From contig OZ022586.1 of NCBI GenBank assembly GCA_963669155.1, positions 21,942,392 to 22,006,391 of the forward strand: 64,000 nt of DNA. Direction: 5' to 3'. Every line of letters starts with the position of its first letter. The first letter of the stretch is position 1. Shown piece after piece: positions 26,601-39,796 of the stretch. The position numbers were made by a program, and so were the translations under genes. The notes beneath the pieces were generated by a model. That model was given only the letters and a program-made list of their open reading frames with translations, was not told the DNA's origin and made no database searches. The stretch is from Arbacia lixula. Its lineage: Eukaryota > Echinodermata > Echinoidea > Arbacioida > Arbaciidae.

Positions 26601-27820
26601 CATTATGACTAGACAAAGAGGTCATGATGATTCGTGACGTCATCCATCCCATGTGAACACATGTCGCCCACTTAATGGACTGTGTCCTTATTATCAAAGA
26701 AGAGTTAACCCTAAACATTGATTAATTGGTTTTTATTGGCAGACAATTTTTAATACACATATAAATATCGTTCTTCTTTTCTTCCTTTCCCCCTATCATT
26801 GTGTTCATTGTGCTCCAGTGACACTTGTTGTCGACAGTATTAAACGAACACAACTGGAAGATATGAAAGGACGCACAAAACAACAAATTCTAGCATACGA
26901 ATAATTGATTGATTGATTGTTTCATTTATTTCAATTTCCGTCAAAATAAAGCAATATCTAAATACATAGTATGCAAAGGAATGACAATAAATCATTCATG
27001 CAATAAGCACACGTATTTGTCATTGAAAAGTTTCTGGCAACGTTTCTGTTCTCTTACCATTCCTACCTTTCCCCCATCCCAACCTTCAACCCCTTACCCA
27101 TTTATTATTTACATTTTAGAAAGGCTTTGCGAAGTTTTCGTCAAGGTTTCTATCCTAATCAAACTGTTCAACCCTTCTACCCTCACCTTCTATCCCCACC
27201 CTTTCTCTGCAGCCGACCTCTCCCAGCTCTTCCCGTGGATGCTGGCCATCTTCACGGTGCTGGGCCTCATCGCCTGCTGCGCCTGGTTCTACAAGTGCCT
27301 CAAGAAATGCAACGACCGCTGTTCACTCCTCCGCACTCAGCATAGCCTCGCTAACCAGTCTCCCTCCCGCCCTGACCCGCATGACTTCTACCAAGTGGGT
27401 GCTTACCGCAGTGTCCGGCCACCCCCGCCATCATCCGTCCACCACCAGCTGGCTTCTTCGTCCATGTCTACGCCGCTGGTTTCGACCATGCGGGAAAGCT
27501 ACGCCTACCGAGGACCGTTCGCCCTCAAGACGAATTTCTCACCGTATACGCACCTACCTCCGCCGCCGACCTATGACGAAGCTATGGCTGCGCCACCGAG
27601 GCCGCCCCCGGCCGTTCCTCCACCCGTAGCGGCTCCGTCACCGTATGTCATCTCGGTCGGAGATATGGCGGACACGAGAGAGATGACGGTTTTTGGAAGT
27701 CCTCATGAACATATTCCGATCGATAACGGCGAGATCGGTGAGGGTGAGATGCACGATGACAGGGCGCAGCTGACCGAAGACTCGAATGGACATGCCGAAA
27801 GAATTCCTGACATTGTATGA
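23671..27820 (+). CDS. P1: single-pass membrane protein with PPxY motif
   Basis: Two exons, 23671-23779 and 27213-27820, join in phase 1 to give 238 residues. The first exon has stops in all frames upstream of the chosen ATG, so that part is probably 5' UTR; its donor is CACG/GTGAGT. The second follows a long pyrimidine tract and CAG. The protein has a 36-residue N-terminus with no obvious signal peptide, a helix at about 43-63, then a Cys-rich juxtamembrane stretch (Cys 58, 59, 65, 69, 73), a Pro-rich region with PPTY at 154-157, and an acidic C-terminus. PPxY binds WW domains, for example of NEDD4-family ubiquitin ligases. The layout recalls WBP1/VOPP1- or Shisa-like adaptors, but the Cys-rich ectodomain of those families is not visible, so no family name is given. 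The first exon and start are less sure than the second exon. Confidence 0.72.
25294..25793. mobile_element. 500-base TTAA-flanked MITE in the P1 intron
   Basis: Inverted arms of more than 150 bases starting AGGGGAAGTTCACCCTGAAA. TTAA lies at 25290-25293 and 25794-25797. The P2 intron near 43720 has one TTAA at the same place. TTAA targets are used by piggyBac and Kolobok elements. Confidence 0.85.
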
Positions 27821-28340
27821 TCGATCGGAATAGGTCGAATCTTTAAAACACGAACTACAATGATTATGATGATAGGCGAAATCTTCTGATCAGTAAAATG
27901 AGATGTTAAGGTAAAGAAACAAGATTGTTCACACTAATGAAAAGCTTTCTTTGATAAAAGCAAAGACACAACATTGGTAACAGAAACGGATAAAACAGGT
28001 ATGAGTAAAATGACACAAAAAGAACAATAGTTTGTCGGAGAATGTGGTAGGAGTTTGTGATCTTGAAATAGAGCCCGGTCTTCAAATGTTTGTGTGTGCA
28101 AATGTAACGTATTATCATTTTTTGGAATATAATATTTCATTCAAACTGTTTTATGTGATAATTGGAGAGTATCCCTACATACCAATGATATAAATCACAC
28201 AGACCTAGTGTCTTGTATGTCCTGACGTGAATTTGATGTGCTTTACCAACAATACAATCTCGCTATGACATCATACACATTGTTACCCGATTAGGGTATG
28301 ATCAAAACGTTTACATATCTTGCCTTATTTTGCGAAAGCA

Positions 28341-28840
28341 TTCTCTGATGCATCTTTCAATAGCATCTTTCAATATGCATCTTTCAATAGCATCATCCTT
28401 TCGATGTAAACATGGCGAATTTACTGCTACAACTATTGTCCGAACAGTAGATTGTATGGGAGTTATGCTGCTTAGTACCTGAGTGAGAAAAAACCCAGCC
28501 TGCATATCTATATGCATGATATGCTGGCTCAGTAAAAGGACGGTTTCATCCACTAATCAGTATTAAGAGCCAAATATAATTTGTACACTTTTCTCCAAAA
28601 TTGGGGATGATTGGTGCAAATGGCATGCGCAATGAAAATATATGTCTTGTGGAATTTAATTACTTAAAATGATTTGTGATTTTATTAGTATTATTGTTAT
28701 GAAATCGGTATGACATTGGACATGTTGGATATCAAGTGTTCTTGTATTAAATGCATGTAAAGTAATGTAAAAATGTGTAACGTATTGTCTTTTTGGCACT
28801 AATTTGATGAGATAATGACGTTCGTCACGATTCCATGGCA
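28341..28840 (+). repeat. 500-base tandem duplication, copy 1
   Basis: Followed directly by a second copy at exactly 500 bases. The only difference I found is A at 28625 against G at 29125. It lies 3' of P1; the region 3' of P2 (about 46300-46800) is single and diverged. Confidence 0.9.
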
Positions 28841-29340
28841 TTCTCTGATGCATCTTTCAATAGCATCTTTCAATATGCATCTTTCAATAGCATCATCCTT
28901 TCGATGTAAACATGGCGAATTTACTGCTACAACTATTGTCCGAACAGTAGATTGTATGGGAGTTATGCTGCTTAGTACCTGAGTGAGAAAAAACCCAGCC
29001 TGCATATCTATATGCATGATATGCTGGCTCAGTAAAAGGACGGTTTCATCCACTAATCAGTATTAAGAGCCAAATATAATTTGTACACTTTTCTCCAAAA
29101 TTGGGGATGATTGGTGCAAATGGCGTGCGCAATGAAAATATATGTCTTGTGGAATTTAATTACTTAAAATGATTTGTGATTTTATTAGTATTATTGTTAT
29201 GAAATCGGTATGACATTGGACATGTTGGATATCAAGTGTTCTTGTATTAAATGCATGTAAAGTAATGTAAAAATGTGTAACGTATTGTCTTTTTGGCACT
29301 AATTTGATGAGATAATGACGTTCGTCACGATTCCATGGCA
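28841..29340 (+). repeat. 500-base tandem duplication, copy 2
   Basis: Second unit of the pair starting at 28341. The duplication could be very recent, polymorphic, or an assembly product. Confidence 0.9.
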
Positions 29341-30233
29341 TGCGTTGCTAAAGCAGTCCATTTACTGGCGATGCTGACATGAATTTTACAGAACTGAACA
29401 AATATAGTAACAGGCAATTCTCAAAATATAAAAATACGCTCAGTGGATATGAGCAGTCCGCCGTCACGCGACGTATGTTAGTTAGTTGTAGTCCCGTCCC
29501 CAATATCTCCCCCTACATGACCTAAGACAAATGTTTTTGCTCCAATGTGTATAATCAACCCCTTCGTAATTGCAATCTGCGCATGAGCAGATTATTGCTG
29601 GCACAAAATGACCTCAGGTCAATTGCTCTATGCATAGAGTTCACTGGAAATTCATTAGACAAGTCAACCGTCAACCGTATTTCATCTTATTATTATATGG
29701 CAACAGCTACTCAGCGCTCAGAAGGTAGTGAAAGAACATTCCGTCATGTGCATTGCTTTTATCGTTGTTCCAATCCCAGTCAGCAGTCTAGTAGTATTTA
29801 TTCAGTGGATTGTCCAAAAATGGTGTTATTACGAACTGATCTATTCAAAACGTGGCAATCTCATTGAATATTCCAAGGTTCATAACCAAAGTAATGATTT
29901 AATCAAATGTCACGAAACCTGCTTTGAAAAAAAAGCATTGATATCCTTTAAATTTATGATATGTAAATTTCAGCTTGATTCAAAGTGTAATTCATTTTTT
30001 TCATTATAAATCAAAAGTGTAAACGAGATAACATTTAGAAGGTACAAGATGGAGCGAACTTCTTCCCACTCTTTTACCTTGTTCTTAAGTAATGCTTATT
30101 GCAAGCTTATTGACAGAATTCCATAGGGCGGGCATGCAGCACACTCGACCTTTACATTTTCAATTTACATATTTCAGCTTGAAATCGATTTACAGTTTTG
30201 AGTTTATTTTCAACCAAAAGTACCAGACATAGA

Positions 30234-30453
30234 GTACTAAAGTGGTGTCGTCATATAGGCATGTTGTCAAAACAAATGACTCTAAACAATATCACTTAAG
30301 TGAGAGGTTTATCGGTGCGATATTGTCTAACGGGCTAGTGTCGGGTACTCCCAATTACATTCTCTGCTGTGATCACCGCTGCTTGCTCTACCCGCAGTTT
30401 AGAGCCAGTTGTCTTGATAATACTGTTAACATGACGTCACACTTCCGTACTTT
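30234..30453. mobile_element. Small MITE, same family as 9247
   Basis: Shares TAGTGTCGGGTA, TGATCACCGCTGCTTGCTC and a GTTTAGAGCCAGTTGTC segment with the other copies. It lies between P1 and R3, and has no counterpart next to P2. Confidence 0.6.
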
Positions 30454-31892
30454 AATGCTTAGAGCACAATTCTAAAATAGCGCATGTCTGCTATAACAAA
30501 TCCTGGCTTCTAGCTTTCTGGACATGGTTAATTCAAACTTATAAATAAGAGTGTGGTACTCATAAGACTCGTCACTTTATCATTATCACCTTTCCTCCCT
30601 CACGGCAAGCCAGGGAAGGAATTGAGAATGATTAGTCTACTGCAGCCAAACCCGTTTATTGAATATTGTAGTTTGGATACAAAATGAGTGGGGGGGGGGG
30701 GGGGGTTGTGTGCAGATATATTAATATTAGTATTGGGGATACAAATTCAATTGTTTGCAGACATAATACTATATCCTGTTTAACATCAATATTGGGGTTA
30801 CAAATTTAATTTTTCAGTCTTGTCACCCGAACATGTCAATCTTTGTATTGATCATTAAACATTGATATCTTTCTTACTAGTTGTTCGATTGTCTCAAAAC
30901 TTGATTAGCTCTGCTTCTCATGTTATTTCTGCTTCTAAGTAATTAAGTGTGTACGTCGTGCTATTTTGATTGACAATCGACAAGCAACTCCATTTGTTTA
31001 AGTTATGCCATAATGTATCAATAACTCTCAACAAGTTAAACTTTCGCTAACTAGATCCAATAGTTTTTCTATACGTCTGACGAATTGACTTATTTCATAA
31101 GCTCAGATACAGGGCTCATAGGGTCAAGATTTATGGTTTATTGTGAGGTTTAGAATTAGGGTTGGTCTACAATTAACGATCGCATGTTTAGGCCTGCTGC
31201 TTTTAATTCCGATTATTGGTACTTCATTATATATATTCATGTGTAAAAGTTGTATCTTAACGCATCAATGGTCACTCGAAAATTTAAAAAGAGACATGAT
31301 CGTCGTTACCCAAGTAAACCCGACAACGCTCTTTGAAAACTTAAAGTGAGCATAAACTTGCAACTCCTCCCTGGCTTCCATTCTAAAAATGAACACGCAT
31401 TAATCCCACAATGCATCGAGAGAGATTCGCTATTTCAGGCGATGTTTTTGTTTTTCTCCTGTTAACTGGAATTCCTAGAAAGCCTAATGACGTAGACCCC
31501 GTGATGTTCATTGACTTTAAGGATAAAAACAAAATGTTCGTCACCACAACACCCACTCAGATATTCATCGTTGATCTATATCTGTCAGATCTGTACAGCT
31601 GGCTGTGCATGGTGGACCGCGTTTCCTAGTCTGTCTAGTAGAGCTACCGACATGGCATCAGTTTTTTGTTAATCGCAATTACGTTTCTTCAATTCAAATA
31701 AATTAAATTCGAGATTTACTAAAATCATCTTTGCTGCTATGTCACCTTGTTGGCCTTATCAAAAGATTCATCTCTATCATTGTTAAACAAAAAAATACTT
31801 CTCACCTCTCTCTCTGTTCGTATGCCTCAGACCCCACTACCTCTCCATGTTCTATTTACCTACACTCCCCATATACGTTCGTTTTCTTGGTC

Positions 31893-31958
31893 TGTCTGTA
31901 TGTCTGTCTGTCTGTCTGTCTGTCTCTGTCTCTCTCTCTGTCTCTCTCTCTCTCTCTA
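31893..31958. repeat. (TCTG)n(TC)n tract
   Basis: Pyrimidine-rich compound repeat between P1 and the 3' flank of R3; a CA tract follows at about 32129-32166. Confidence 0.85.
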
Positions 31959-33777
31959 ATATCACCACAAAAAACTCACCTACACACACAATGTACTCAC
32001 ACATATACATCATGTACATACACACATACATAAAATCATACGTGCACACTGAACGCCATAAATACTTCCGATATGTTATGACTGTTTCCATGCCTCCTTA
32101 CAAAAGGGGTAGAAATTTATGTGATAGACACACACACACACACGCACACGCACACATACACACACACCCTCAATCACAGTTTACAACAACAACAAAATCT
32201 TAACTGCAAAAATAATAAGCAGGGAGAATTTTAAAACAATCATAAAGATGAAGCATTAAATGAGATCAATTATATATTTATAACTATACATACGCCCCAG
32301 CCCCACCATTCTCACTTCTTGCATATTCTTATTAGGTTATTTGCATAATTATATACATATATGTACTAGCACATTATACGCATCATACAACTATAGAGAC
32401 TTTCGCACATATTCCGCATTACACATACCACAGTATTCAATTACATATGTCATGCATATAGCAGTACAACTACAGAAATACAAAGGCCGAGACACATCAA
32501 TAACTTGAGATGTTTTTTATTCCCTCTTCTGCCCTTGCTTGCGGTCCTTTACCAGTTCAGTCAAAAATACCAATGTTTCTCAACCTTTCGGTGTCGCAAT
32601 TGATACTTCGATAAAGCGATAAATGGATCCATTATGCAATTTTGCGTTGAGATATTTTTCATTTCTGTTACTATAGATTTGCGATAAGAAATATTTCAAG
32701 CCAAGAATTTCAATAATAAGGTTGTAAACAATATTCATTGATGTATTATCTCGGATGCGCGATTGCTATATCAACAAGACATACTATAATCATGACAATT
32801 ACTCATTATACATTCCAACCACTGCTTAAAATAAACTAAAACCAATTGCTCTCCTAATATGAGCAAGTAAATCGCGTATACACATACCTCACTTGTATCA
32901 TGACGGCAAAGTTCACGAAAGCGATTTCTAAAACTTACAGATGCGCGTATTTATGTCAATAATGCTAAAAAATACAAGCAGATACCCAAAAGGTCACGAA
33001 TATATTTCCAAATCCAGATCAAGGTCATGATCATATAATGGTGATCGTCTGTAACTTAATGAAGCAGCACTGAGCAATAGAAATACAGCTGTTACTCTTT
33101 GTGGCCTAAGATAAATGTTATTTCATAGAAAACGGCACACAACAAACTAGCATGGTAGATTATTACTGTAGAAAAAAGTAAATTACGCTAAACCATATGT
33201 ATTATACACATCATACTATAAATGCAACAATCAATATACAAACTGGTCCTGCCAGAAATGTACACTAGCGAAATGATAGAAAAACCTTTCTATTTTGTCG
33301 TTATCTGTGACAAGAACTTACATTGAGGCAATATAAAAAAAAAGTTAGTAGAGCCAATAGTGTACATGTATACTTATAAAAAGCAAACATAAATTCAATA
33401 CTCAGATATGTACTCTATCATTGGTAATACTATTCAATATCTACGAGTATAAGAAAACCAGCAGCATGTCTACATTATGCTGAAAATTTACAAATTTGTT
33501 TCCAGGTGCATATATATATATATGAACAGTGTGTATGGCAGGCATATCATTAGTAATTGGGATTAGCGAAAAAGGTTCAATGTATTGATGTGTTTCCAGC
33601 AAGGTAATGTGTAAGGTAAAACGTAAGATTAGTACCATGAACATCTGCAACAAAAGTGCAGGCTTTCAGACATGCTTATAAAATACCTCAACGATTCACA
33701 CTGAGTAATAATCGCATAGTAATCGCATAGTCGATTTTGTAAATTAATGCAAAAAACAGCTCAAAAATACTCTTTCC

Positions 33778-33783
33778 TTTATT
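33778..33783 (-). terminator. Poly(A) signal of R3
   Basis: AATAAA on the minus strand about 300 bases after the R3 stop, in the same sequence context as in R2. Confidence 0.5.
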
Positions 33784-34082
33784 TACACGATGAGCAAGCC
33801 ATCTTTATTTCTAGAGTGAAAGCCATACAAAACATAGTACATGTCGTATTATAGAAAAGTGGTACTCATAAATAAAAAACGTTTGAGAGAAAATATCATC
33901 TGCTTCGAAGGCACCGCAGCGCTATAGACCGAAAGACAAATACATGATAAGAAATCTAAGAAAAGCTTGCTTAAATTATGTGTTAGCATATCCGTAATTT
34001 GACTTGAATATGACCGTATTTCAATTTAAGCATGGTCTTTAGATCCCCAAAGAAAATATCCTCACACATAATTTTATCATCT

Positions 34083-37000
34083 TTATGTGTAGATTGGATT
34101 TTCTACCATTTCTGTACCATCCTCGTCATCGGTCGCTTTCTTCTTTTTATCCGGCATGGCGTACAAAGCATCCATGACCGGCGGCGTAGACTCCTGCGTG
34201 CTAGGCTCCGTTGCCTTCGAGGCGCCATTGCGGGTCACATGACTCTTCTTCTGTTTGTCAGGCATTGCGTATAAATCGCCCAAGTCGGCACCTTCTGGTT
34301 CGGGCCTGCGCTTTGTCGACATAGCGTATAGGGCGCTCAGATCCTCTTCGTCTTTCGCGAATCCCATGTTGAGCTGCGGCTCTTTATTGACCACTGCGTA
34401 ATTGACGCAGTCCTCGTAAGGATGAGAGGGGACTGGTATTCCTTTGCCAAGACTGCTTTCCATAAGAATTTCATCGTAGTTATTCGCATCGAATTTGTCA
34501 AGAGGCAGATCGGGGAGAGGCACTTTCCTTGCGGCTCTGCCATGTCTACAGTCGATTTGGTATAATAGAGATCGGGTCAAAAAGGACATTGACGGAGAAT
34601 TATGTACAGAGGGAGAAAATATGCAAAGGAGGGAGAACGAGAGATGGAGAGAAAGGGGGGGGGGGTGAATAAGGGAAATTATTGGGCAATTCAAAATACA
34701 TTGTATGAAGATTTATTGTTTGTACTTGAACTAATAACGCATGACTGGAATTAATAATGATAATGATTTCACTTCTACTATGATACTTGTTTTGTTAAAA
34801 CGGAATTCTATATACAAGTACACAAATGTGAACCATTTACTGCGATTGCACTGCTACTTCTTGTTCTAACCATTACAATTTCTTCTTCTAGTTCTACTAC
34901 TTACCACGTACCACGTACACGTATTTACAAATAATAACTCATCAAATACCTGCGCTTGTAAAGGACTACGACGACGATGATGACCACGAGGACGATCACA
35001 ATCGCAGCAGCCCCTCCACCTGCACCAGCTGTCACGCCTAGTTTAGAAAAGTATAACATTTGATTCCATTAATAGACTAAAAGTTGCAATTAATTATTCA
35101 AATTCAACATCTGTCTGCTCTTTTTCTGTGAATGACGTAACTAAGCAAACTCTTTGTTTATACGATATGATTGGTGAAACCTGACCAATGCAGCAGTCCT
35201 TCTAAAGACAGAAAAGACCTATAAGTTACATGATTGACACAATGCCTATTATGTGTATGTTTTGGCGGTATAATAGGTATTATCTTACCTAGATTGCTGG
35301 TGTTCCCCGCTTGCCTCGTAACAGCGGGGGTGGTAGATGACAGGGGCGTATCATCGGGAGTTGTAGATCCTACCACGATAGTGTTCGTCGTAACGACTGT
35401 AGCTGTTTCATCATGATGAACAATGATTTATAAATATTACGATCTATTACTCACCCCTTTCGTTGACGTAGGGCATATGAGGCATTTGAATTACTCCCGA
35501 AAAAAAGAGTTAACATGTATAACCAAATTACACATTTAAACATAATTGTATCACATTGTAACCCTCAGCATGAAACTGTCAGATTTGTTCACAAACACAC
35601 AAATGCCATAGTGCAGCAGTTTGGCTAACACACAGGGTTGATAGAAACACCTGTCATATCGTAATCCTTAATGCTGGCCACGAGAGGTATTTTTTGAAAC
35701 ATTTTATTGCAACAGAAATGGAGGGAAATAACCTCGGCATCAAGAACAAATCCACTCTGAATGTCATAGTTGACATTCTTTGAGCACGATTCTAGTGAAG
35801 ATGATTTTCCGTCCTGTAATCCATTTTATATTTGTATGGATAGCTTGTGTTCATTATGCTTTATCCCTTGTTTTGTAATGACGTTTACGTTCATTATAAA
35901 TACCTGAACTTGTATCAGCATCCTCAGTTGTTACGATAACGATCGTAGGAGATGTGACTGGCTGACTCGACTCAGGAACTAAGTAAATTGTGAGAATTGA
36001 TTAATGTTTCTTTGCGGTATACTGTTAACAAGCATATATTTGTGAAACCGTCACAGTCCGGCCTGTAATATTTGTATAAATAGCTTCTTTTAATTTTGCT
36101 TTATACCATGTTTTGTTATGACGTTTACGTTAAAGACAGCCCGTCCCTTTTTCAGATCACCACAAAACCATCGAAACATTAGCAAAACATATAGAGAAGT
36201 GTTAGCTGTATATTCATAATTTGAAACGGATACGTAGTGTAAAATTCAAATAATGCACGTAAACAACGTCTGATTAATAGTCTTTACCTCAGGCTCTTAG
36301 CAGTTTGTGTTGATATATCTGCTTTATTGATTAATCTGTTTATTAAATTATAAAACGCATTATGAAAAAAAAAATATTCTATAGAAGGAGTCATCTCCAA
36401 GGTTTGGTAATTACTCATAAAATTAAGATTTCACACATGCATAATAACCACATAGATACTGTAACAAAGACTAATACTTTTTTCGTAGTACGAAAAAAGT
36501 CGGTTTGAAATTTAACGGCTGAAATTTTTACATATACAGAAAGTTTGAACATGCTATATTCTTAGAAATGGTCTTGAATCACACTTTCTTCAATTTACGA
36601 TCGTGATAGACGATTTCAAATTTTAAGCTTGCAAAAGGGACGGACAATCTTTAAGTACAAATACCTGAAATTATATCAAGATCGATTGTGTGGTGTTGGG
36701 AGATGTGACTGGCTGACTCGATTCAAGAATTTAAACATTGGAAACAGAAAGTATTTTTATTTGATTAATGTTTTCTCTCGGTGAGCTGTTAAAAATCACA
36801 GATTCACGGAAAATCATCACGAAATCTCGGGATATATTATTACGTACTTTGAAATACTGCGATGTGATCAGCTCCGCCACATGAGCTATTAGCGTCCCCT
36901 TTACATTGACTCTGGCAATCACGATCACCATCCCCCGCTGCCCCAAGCCGACTGTAGTCTGTTCCTGCGACACCGCAGTAGCACTCCTCCCCGTACTCCA

Positions 37001-37712
37001 CTCCAGCAAAGACGTAGTCAGCCATGGTGGACTCTCTGCAGTGAGTGATGCATTTATCTATTGTCATGGTGCTATCCTGCATTGGATCACCTGGTAGCAC
37101 GCGAGTGTTATCTACATTGTCCACATAACAACCCAGGTAGGTCTCATCTGTAAAATGTAGAAACAAATAATCATGTATATTAGATCGAAGTGGGGAACGC
37201 AGTGAATGGACATGATGGAGAATTAATAGGTATGACTTGAAAGGTACGATATGAAAGTGCTGAAGGACATCATTGACCAATGATATAATCATTTTGTTTC
37301 CGTTAATTTCACTTCTTTTGACATCAAAAGTGACACAATGTATGTCAATAGAATTGCTCCCAGATCTACCAAATATCCCTTGTGCTGACAAACTCCCACC
37401 AAAAAGCATTATAGTGGAGAGGAGCAGAACTTTAGCACTCCCCCTAAAAAAAAACAACAACAACACTCGGGCTACGCTAATGAAGCTGAGTGTGTGTTGT
37501 GTATTGGGTTGATGAGATAAGATATATTTCTGATTTATGTACGTTTTAAATGGCTGTAGTCGACAAAAATAATTTGTATCTACAAAAATATCCTGCCTAC
37601 CGTAACAAATTGCTGCTCCGATGACTGTTGTCGAACAAACGTACAGAGGACACTCACCAATAGCTGTGTTACCTGTTAAGGATGCGGAGTCATGGAAACA
37701 TACGCGTGGTCA

Positions 37713-37747
<35 letters not shown>

Positions 37748-38972
37748 GGGAAGGGGAGCCAAACGAAATCCTAGTTGTCCGTTCAATAAAAAAAATACAC
37801 ACACATTCTTTCTACACGAACATATACCTATACATACATAGCATACACTCATGCATGTAACGAATGGCACGTCATTAAAGATTGAGTTTAATCCTGTTGT
37901 CGAGCCCTGTTGATTACATCTTTCTCGAAGGATACGTACCAGGTATCATGCACGTACCTTCGGTTGGTTGTGTGAGGATACTTCCAAAAGGAATTCAGAT
38001 TAATTGCCACCCCACCCCCTTTAATTAAAACTTGAGGGGCACAAGTATCTGGCAGATAACAATTGTGGTTGGTGGATCAAATGGTAGCATCGATTTAACT
38101 ACTGGCAAAATCAAATACGCATGTTTGTTTACAATATGATGATAAACTCACATTTTTGTTTTTTACGAATCCCATGGGGACACATCCGTGAGGTTTTAGG
38201 ATATTTAAATAGCAGACATATCTTAAGCGACATACATACACATTACGATACGTACCTGTCTGGCAGTTGAGAAATGAGGTTGCTGGAAGAAGGTCACTAC
38301 CGAAAAGTGAGTCATTAATGGCCCTGTTAGTTCCATTGGCTCCGATGTGTTCACAGACAAGTCTAGCATCGTCGAAACCAAAGTAAACCCCACATGTCGT
38401 CTGCCACGTGACATTATCTGTGGTGTACTCCACGGTGCCTTCATAGCGTGATGGGCCGTTCACCAGGCGGACGTCTGGGGCACAAATAACAGGTATAATT
38501 ACATATACAACAGTGAATGAATTAACAATTAAAAATACTTGATTCTCATATTATATTTGTAGCAGCACCTATCACTACAATATTTAGTGTACTGAGTGGA
38601 AGGAAATGGTCTGTTTTCACCTGCATCTTTCTTATGATTATTTAATATTTACTTTCGAGCTTTGTATTGTTTATTGTTGGGGGTGGGGGGGGGGGGTGGG
38701 GTGTGGGCTAGAGGCCAAGCAGTATGATTACACACGTTTTGATATGTTAACCCTTCTTTGTCACATGTTCCCTTTTCCACATTGTAATGCACACAAATCC
38801 CATAGAGCAGCAGTTTATCTGACACATAATGGTTCACCAGTCATAATACTATCATCACTGCAACTAGACCAGCATAATCGTCACAGAACTCACCTATTAC
38901 CTGTCCGCCAGATAGAAATGGAGTGAAGAAAGCTACAAGCAAGACGAACCAGATTAGAAACAGGGCATCCAT
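34083..38972 (-). CDS. R3: SRCR-WSC transmembrane receptor with YAMPDK tyrosine tail
   Basis: Paralogue of R2 with the same eight-exon plan: 38972-38894 signal peptide, 38474-38256 and 37672-37601 SRCR, 37147-36848 WSC, 35978-35904 linker, 35402-35289 stalk, 35037-34950 transmembrane helix, 34545-34083 tail and stop. The sum is 1410 bases (469 residues). SRCR part 2 is three codons shorter than in R2, between the fourth and fifth cysteines; all six SRCR and eight WSC cysteines remain. The tail keeps YDEI, the ITIM-like VNYAVV, three YAM motifs (ALYAMS, DLYAMP, ALYAMP) and the C-terminal NPIY. The intron between WSC and linker carries a TTAA-flanked insertion (36134-36650) that R2 lacks, and a relic linker exon. 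Same inferred role as R2: a type I surface receptor with phosphotyrosine docking sites. Confidence 0.88.
36134..36650. mobile_element. 517-base TTAA-flanked insertion in R3
   Basis: TTAA at 36130-36133 and 36651-36654; imperfect inverted ends (AGACAGCCCGTCCC and AGATTGTCCGTCCC). R2 has the empty site at 17245-17248. No coding capacity. Confidence 0.75.
36681..36733 (-). pseudogene. Decayed duplicate linker exon in R3
   Basis: Counterpart of the relic at 17282-17334, again without an acceptor AG and with a frame break. Its right neighbour is the R3 WSC exon; its left neighbour is the TTAA-flanked insertion. Confidence 0.55.
37960..38000 (-). pseudogene. Relic 3' part of an SRCR exon in R3
   Basis: A short minus-strand stretch corresponds to PFGS-LTQPT of the R2 SRCR exon and still ends at a GTACGT donor. 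It lies about 250 bases 3' of the working SRCR part 1 exon of R3. The upstream half and the cysteine before the donor are missing. Confidence 0.55.
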
Positions 38973-39719
38973 TCTGAACTGAACAATTGTGCAGATAGCG
39001 AACTAGTTCTGTGACGTCAGCTACCAGTCAGCTAGGCGCCTTAATGATTATGGTGTGTCCTCGTTACGAAGCGACGTAAGACGTGTAAAGATAGCTTAAT
39101 CAGTCAATACTGATTTGATTAATGTAAATTATAAATATATGACATATGAAATCCAATGAGTAGAAACTGGCACCAAGATAGATCTCGTTATAGTTCCTTA
39201 TCCGTACTACACCTTCACGTAGACCGGATCAAATTGTTAAACAGCAATATCCTTCATCCGAGTATGCCAAGGTGAAACTTGATTTAGTGGCCATGGTTGT
39301 TGATATTTATTCTTGCTAATTAATTACTGGTCCGTCCTGTGGATAATGGATAATCCTGTGTCACAAAACGTAATCCAATGCATGGAAATGTATGACCAGT
39401 TCCATCACGTACCAACTGCGGGACGAAGTGAGACACAGAGTGTATAAGGTGTATTCCACTGCACTTTTTGACATGCAGCATCCCAATGATTTGAATTATA
39501 TGTCTACTTCCTTCTCCTCGATAAGCCGTGTGTAATTACTATTGCTAACTGCAAACAAAAATCCTGAGGGTTCGATGATATTCACATTTGATAACACTCT
39601 TGGCAAACAAAGCAACAATGGTGCGCGAGAAAAACACAATAGACAGAAAAAGAGAAATGCGGACTTGAAGGTATTAGGACTACTGTGTAAATACTGACAT
39701 TGAAATGCAGAGAACAAGA

Positions 39720-39733
39720 GAGGAAGAGAGAGA

Positions 39734-39783
<50 letters not shown>

Positions 39784-39796
39784 AGAGAGAGAGGGT
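39720..39796. repeat. GA-rich microsatellite 5' of R3
   Basis: Nearly uninterrupted AG repeat with a short G-run, in the position conserved among the receptor genes. Confidence 0.9.

Larger units (their letters stand above)
22430..29340. repeat. P1-containing half of the ~18-19 kb duplicated unit
   Basis: Collinear with 41060-46920, which contains P2. Exons are far more alike than introns. The unit as a whole is receptor then P gene: R2-P1 and R3-P2 are offset by about 18-19.6 kb. Confidence 0.75.
29341..32400. other. Spacer between P1 and R3: no gene seen
   Basis: Only short ORFs without recognisable similarity, one small MITE, a G-run near 30687-30704 and the compound microsatellites. From about 31780 it begins to resemble the 3' flank of R4. 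Confidence 0.5.

Noticed and set aside
31847-32203. Low-complexity ORFs of Ser, Leu, Val, Thr and His
   Set aside because: They are translations of TCTG, TC and CA repeats.
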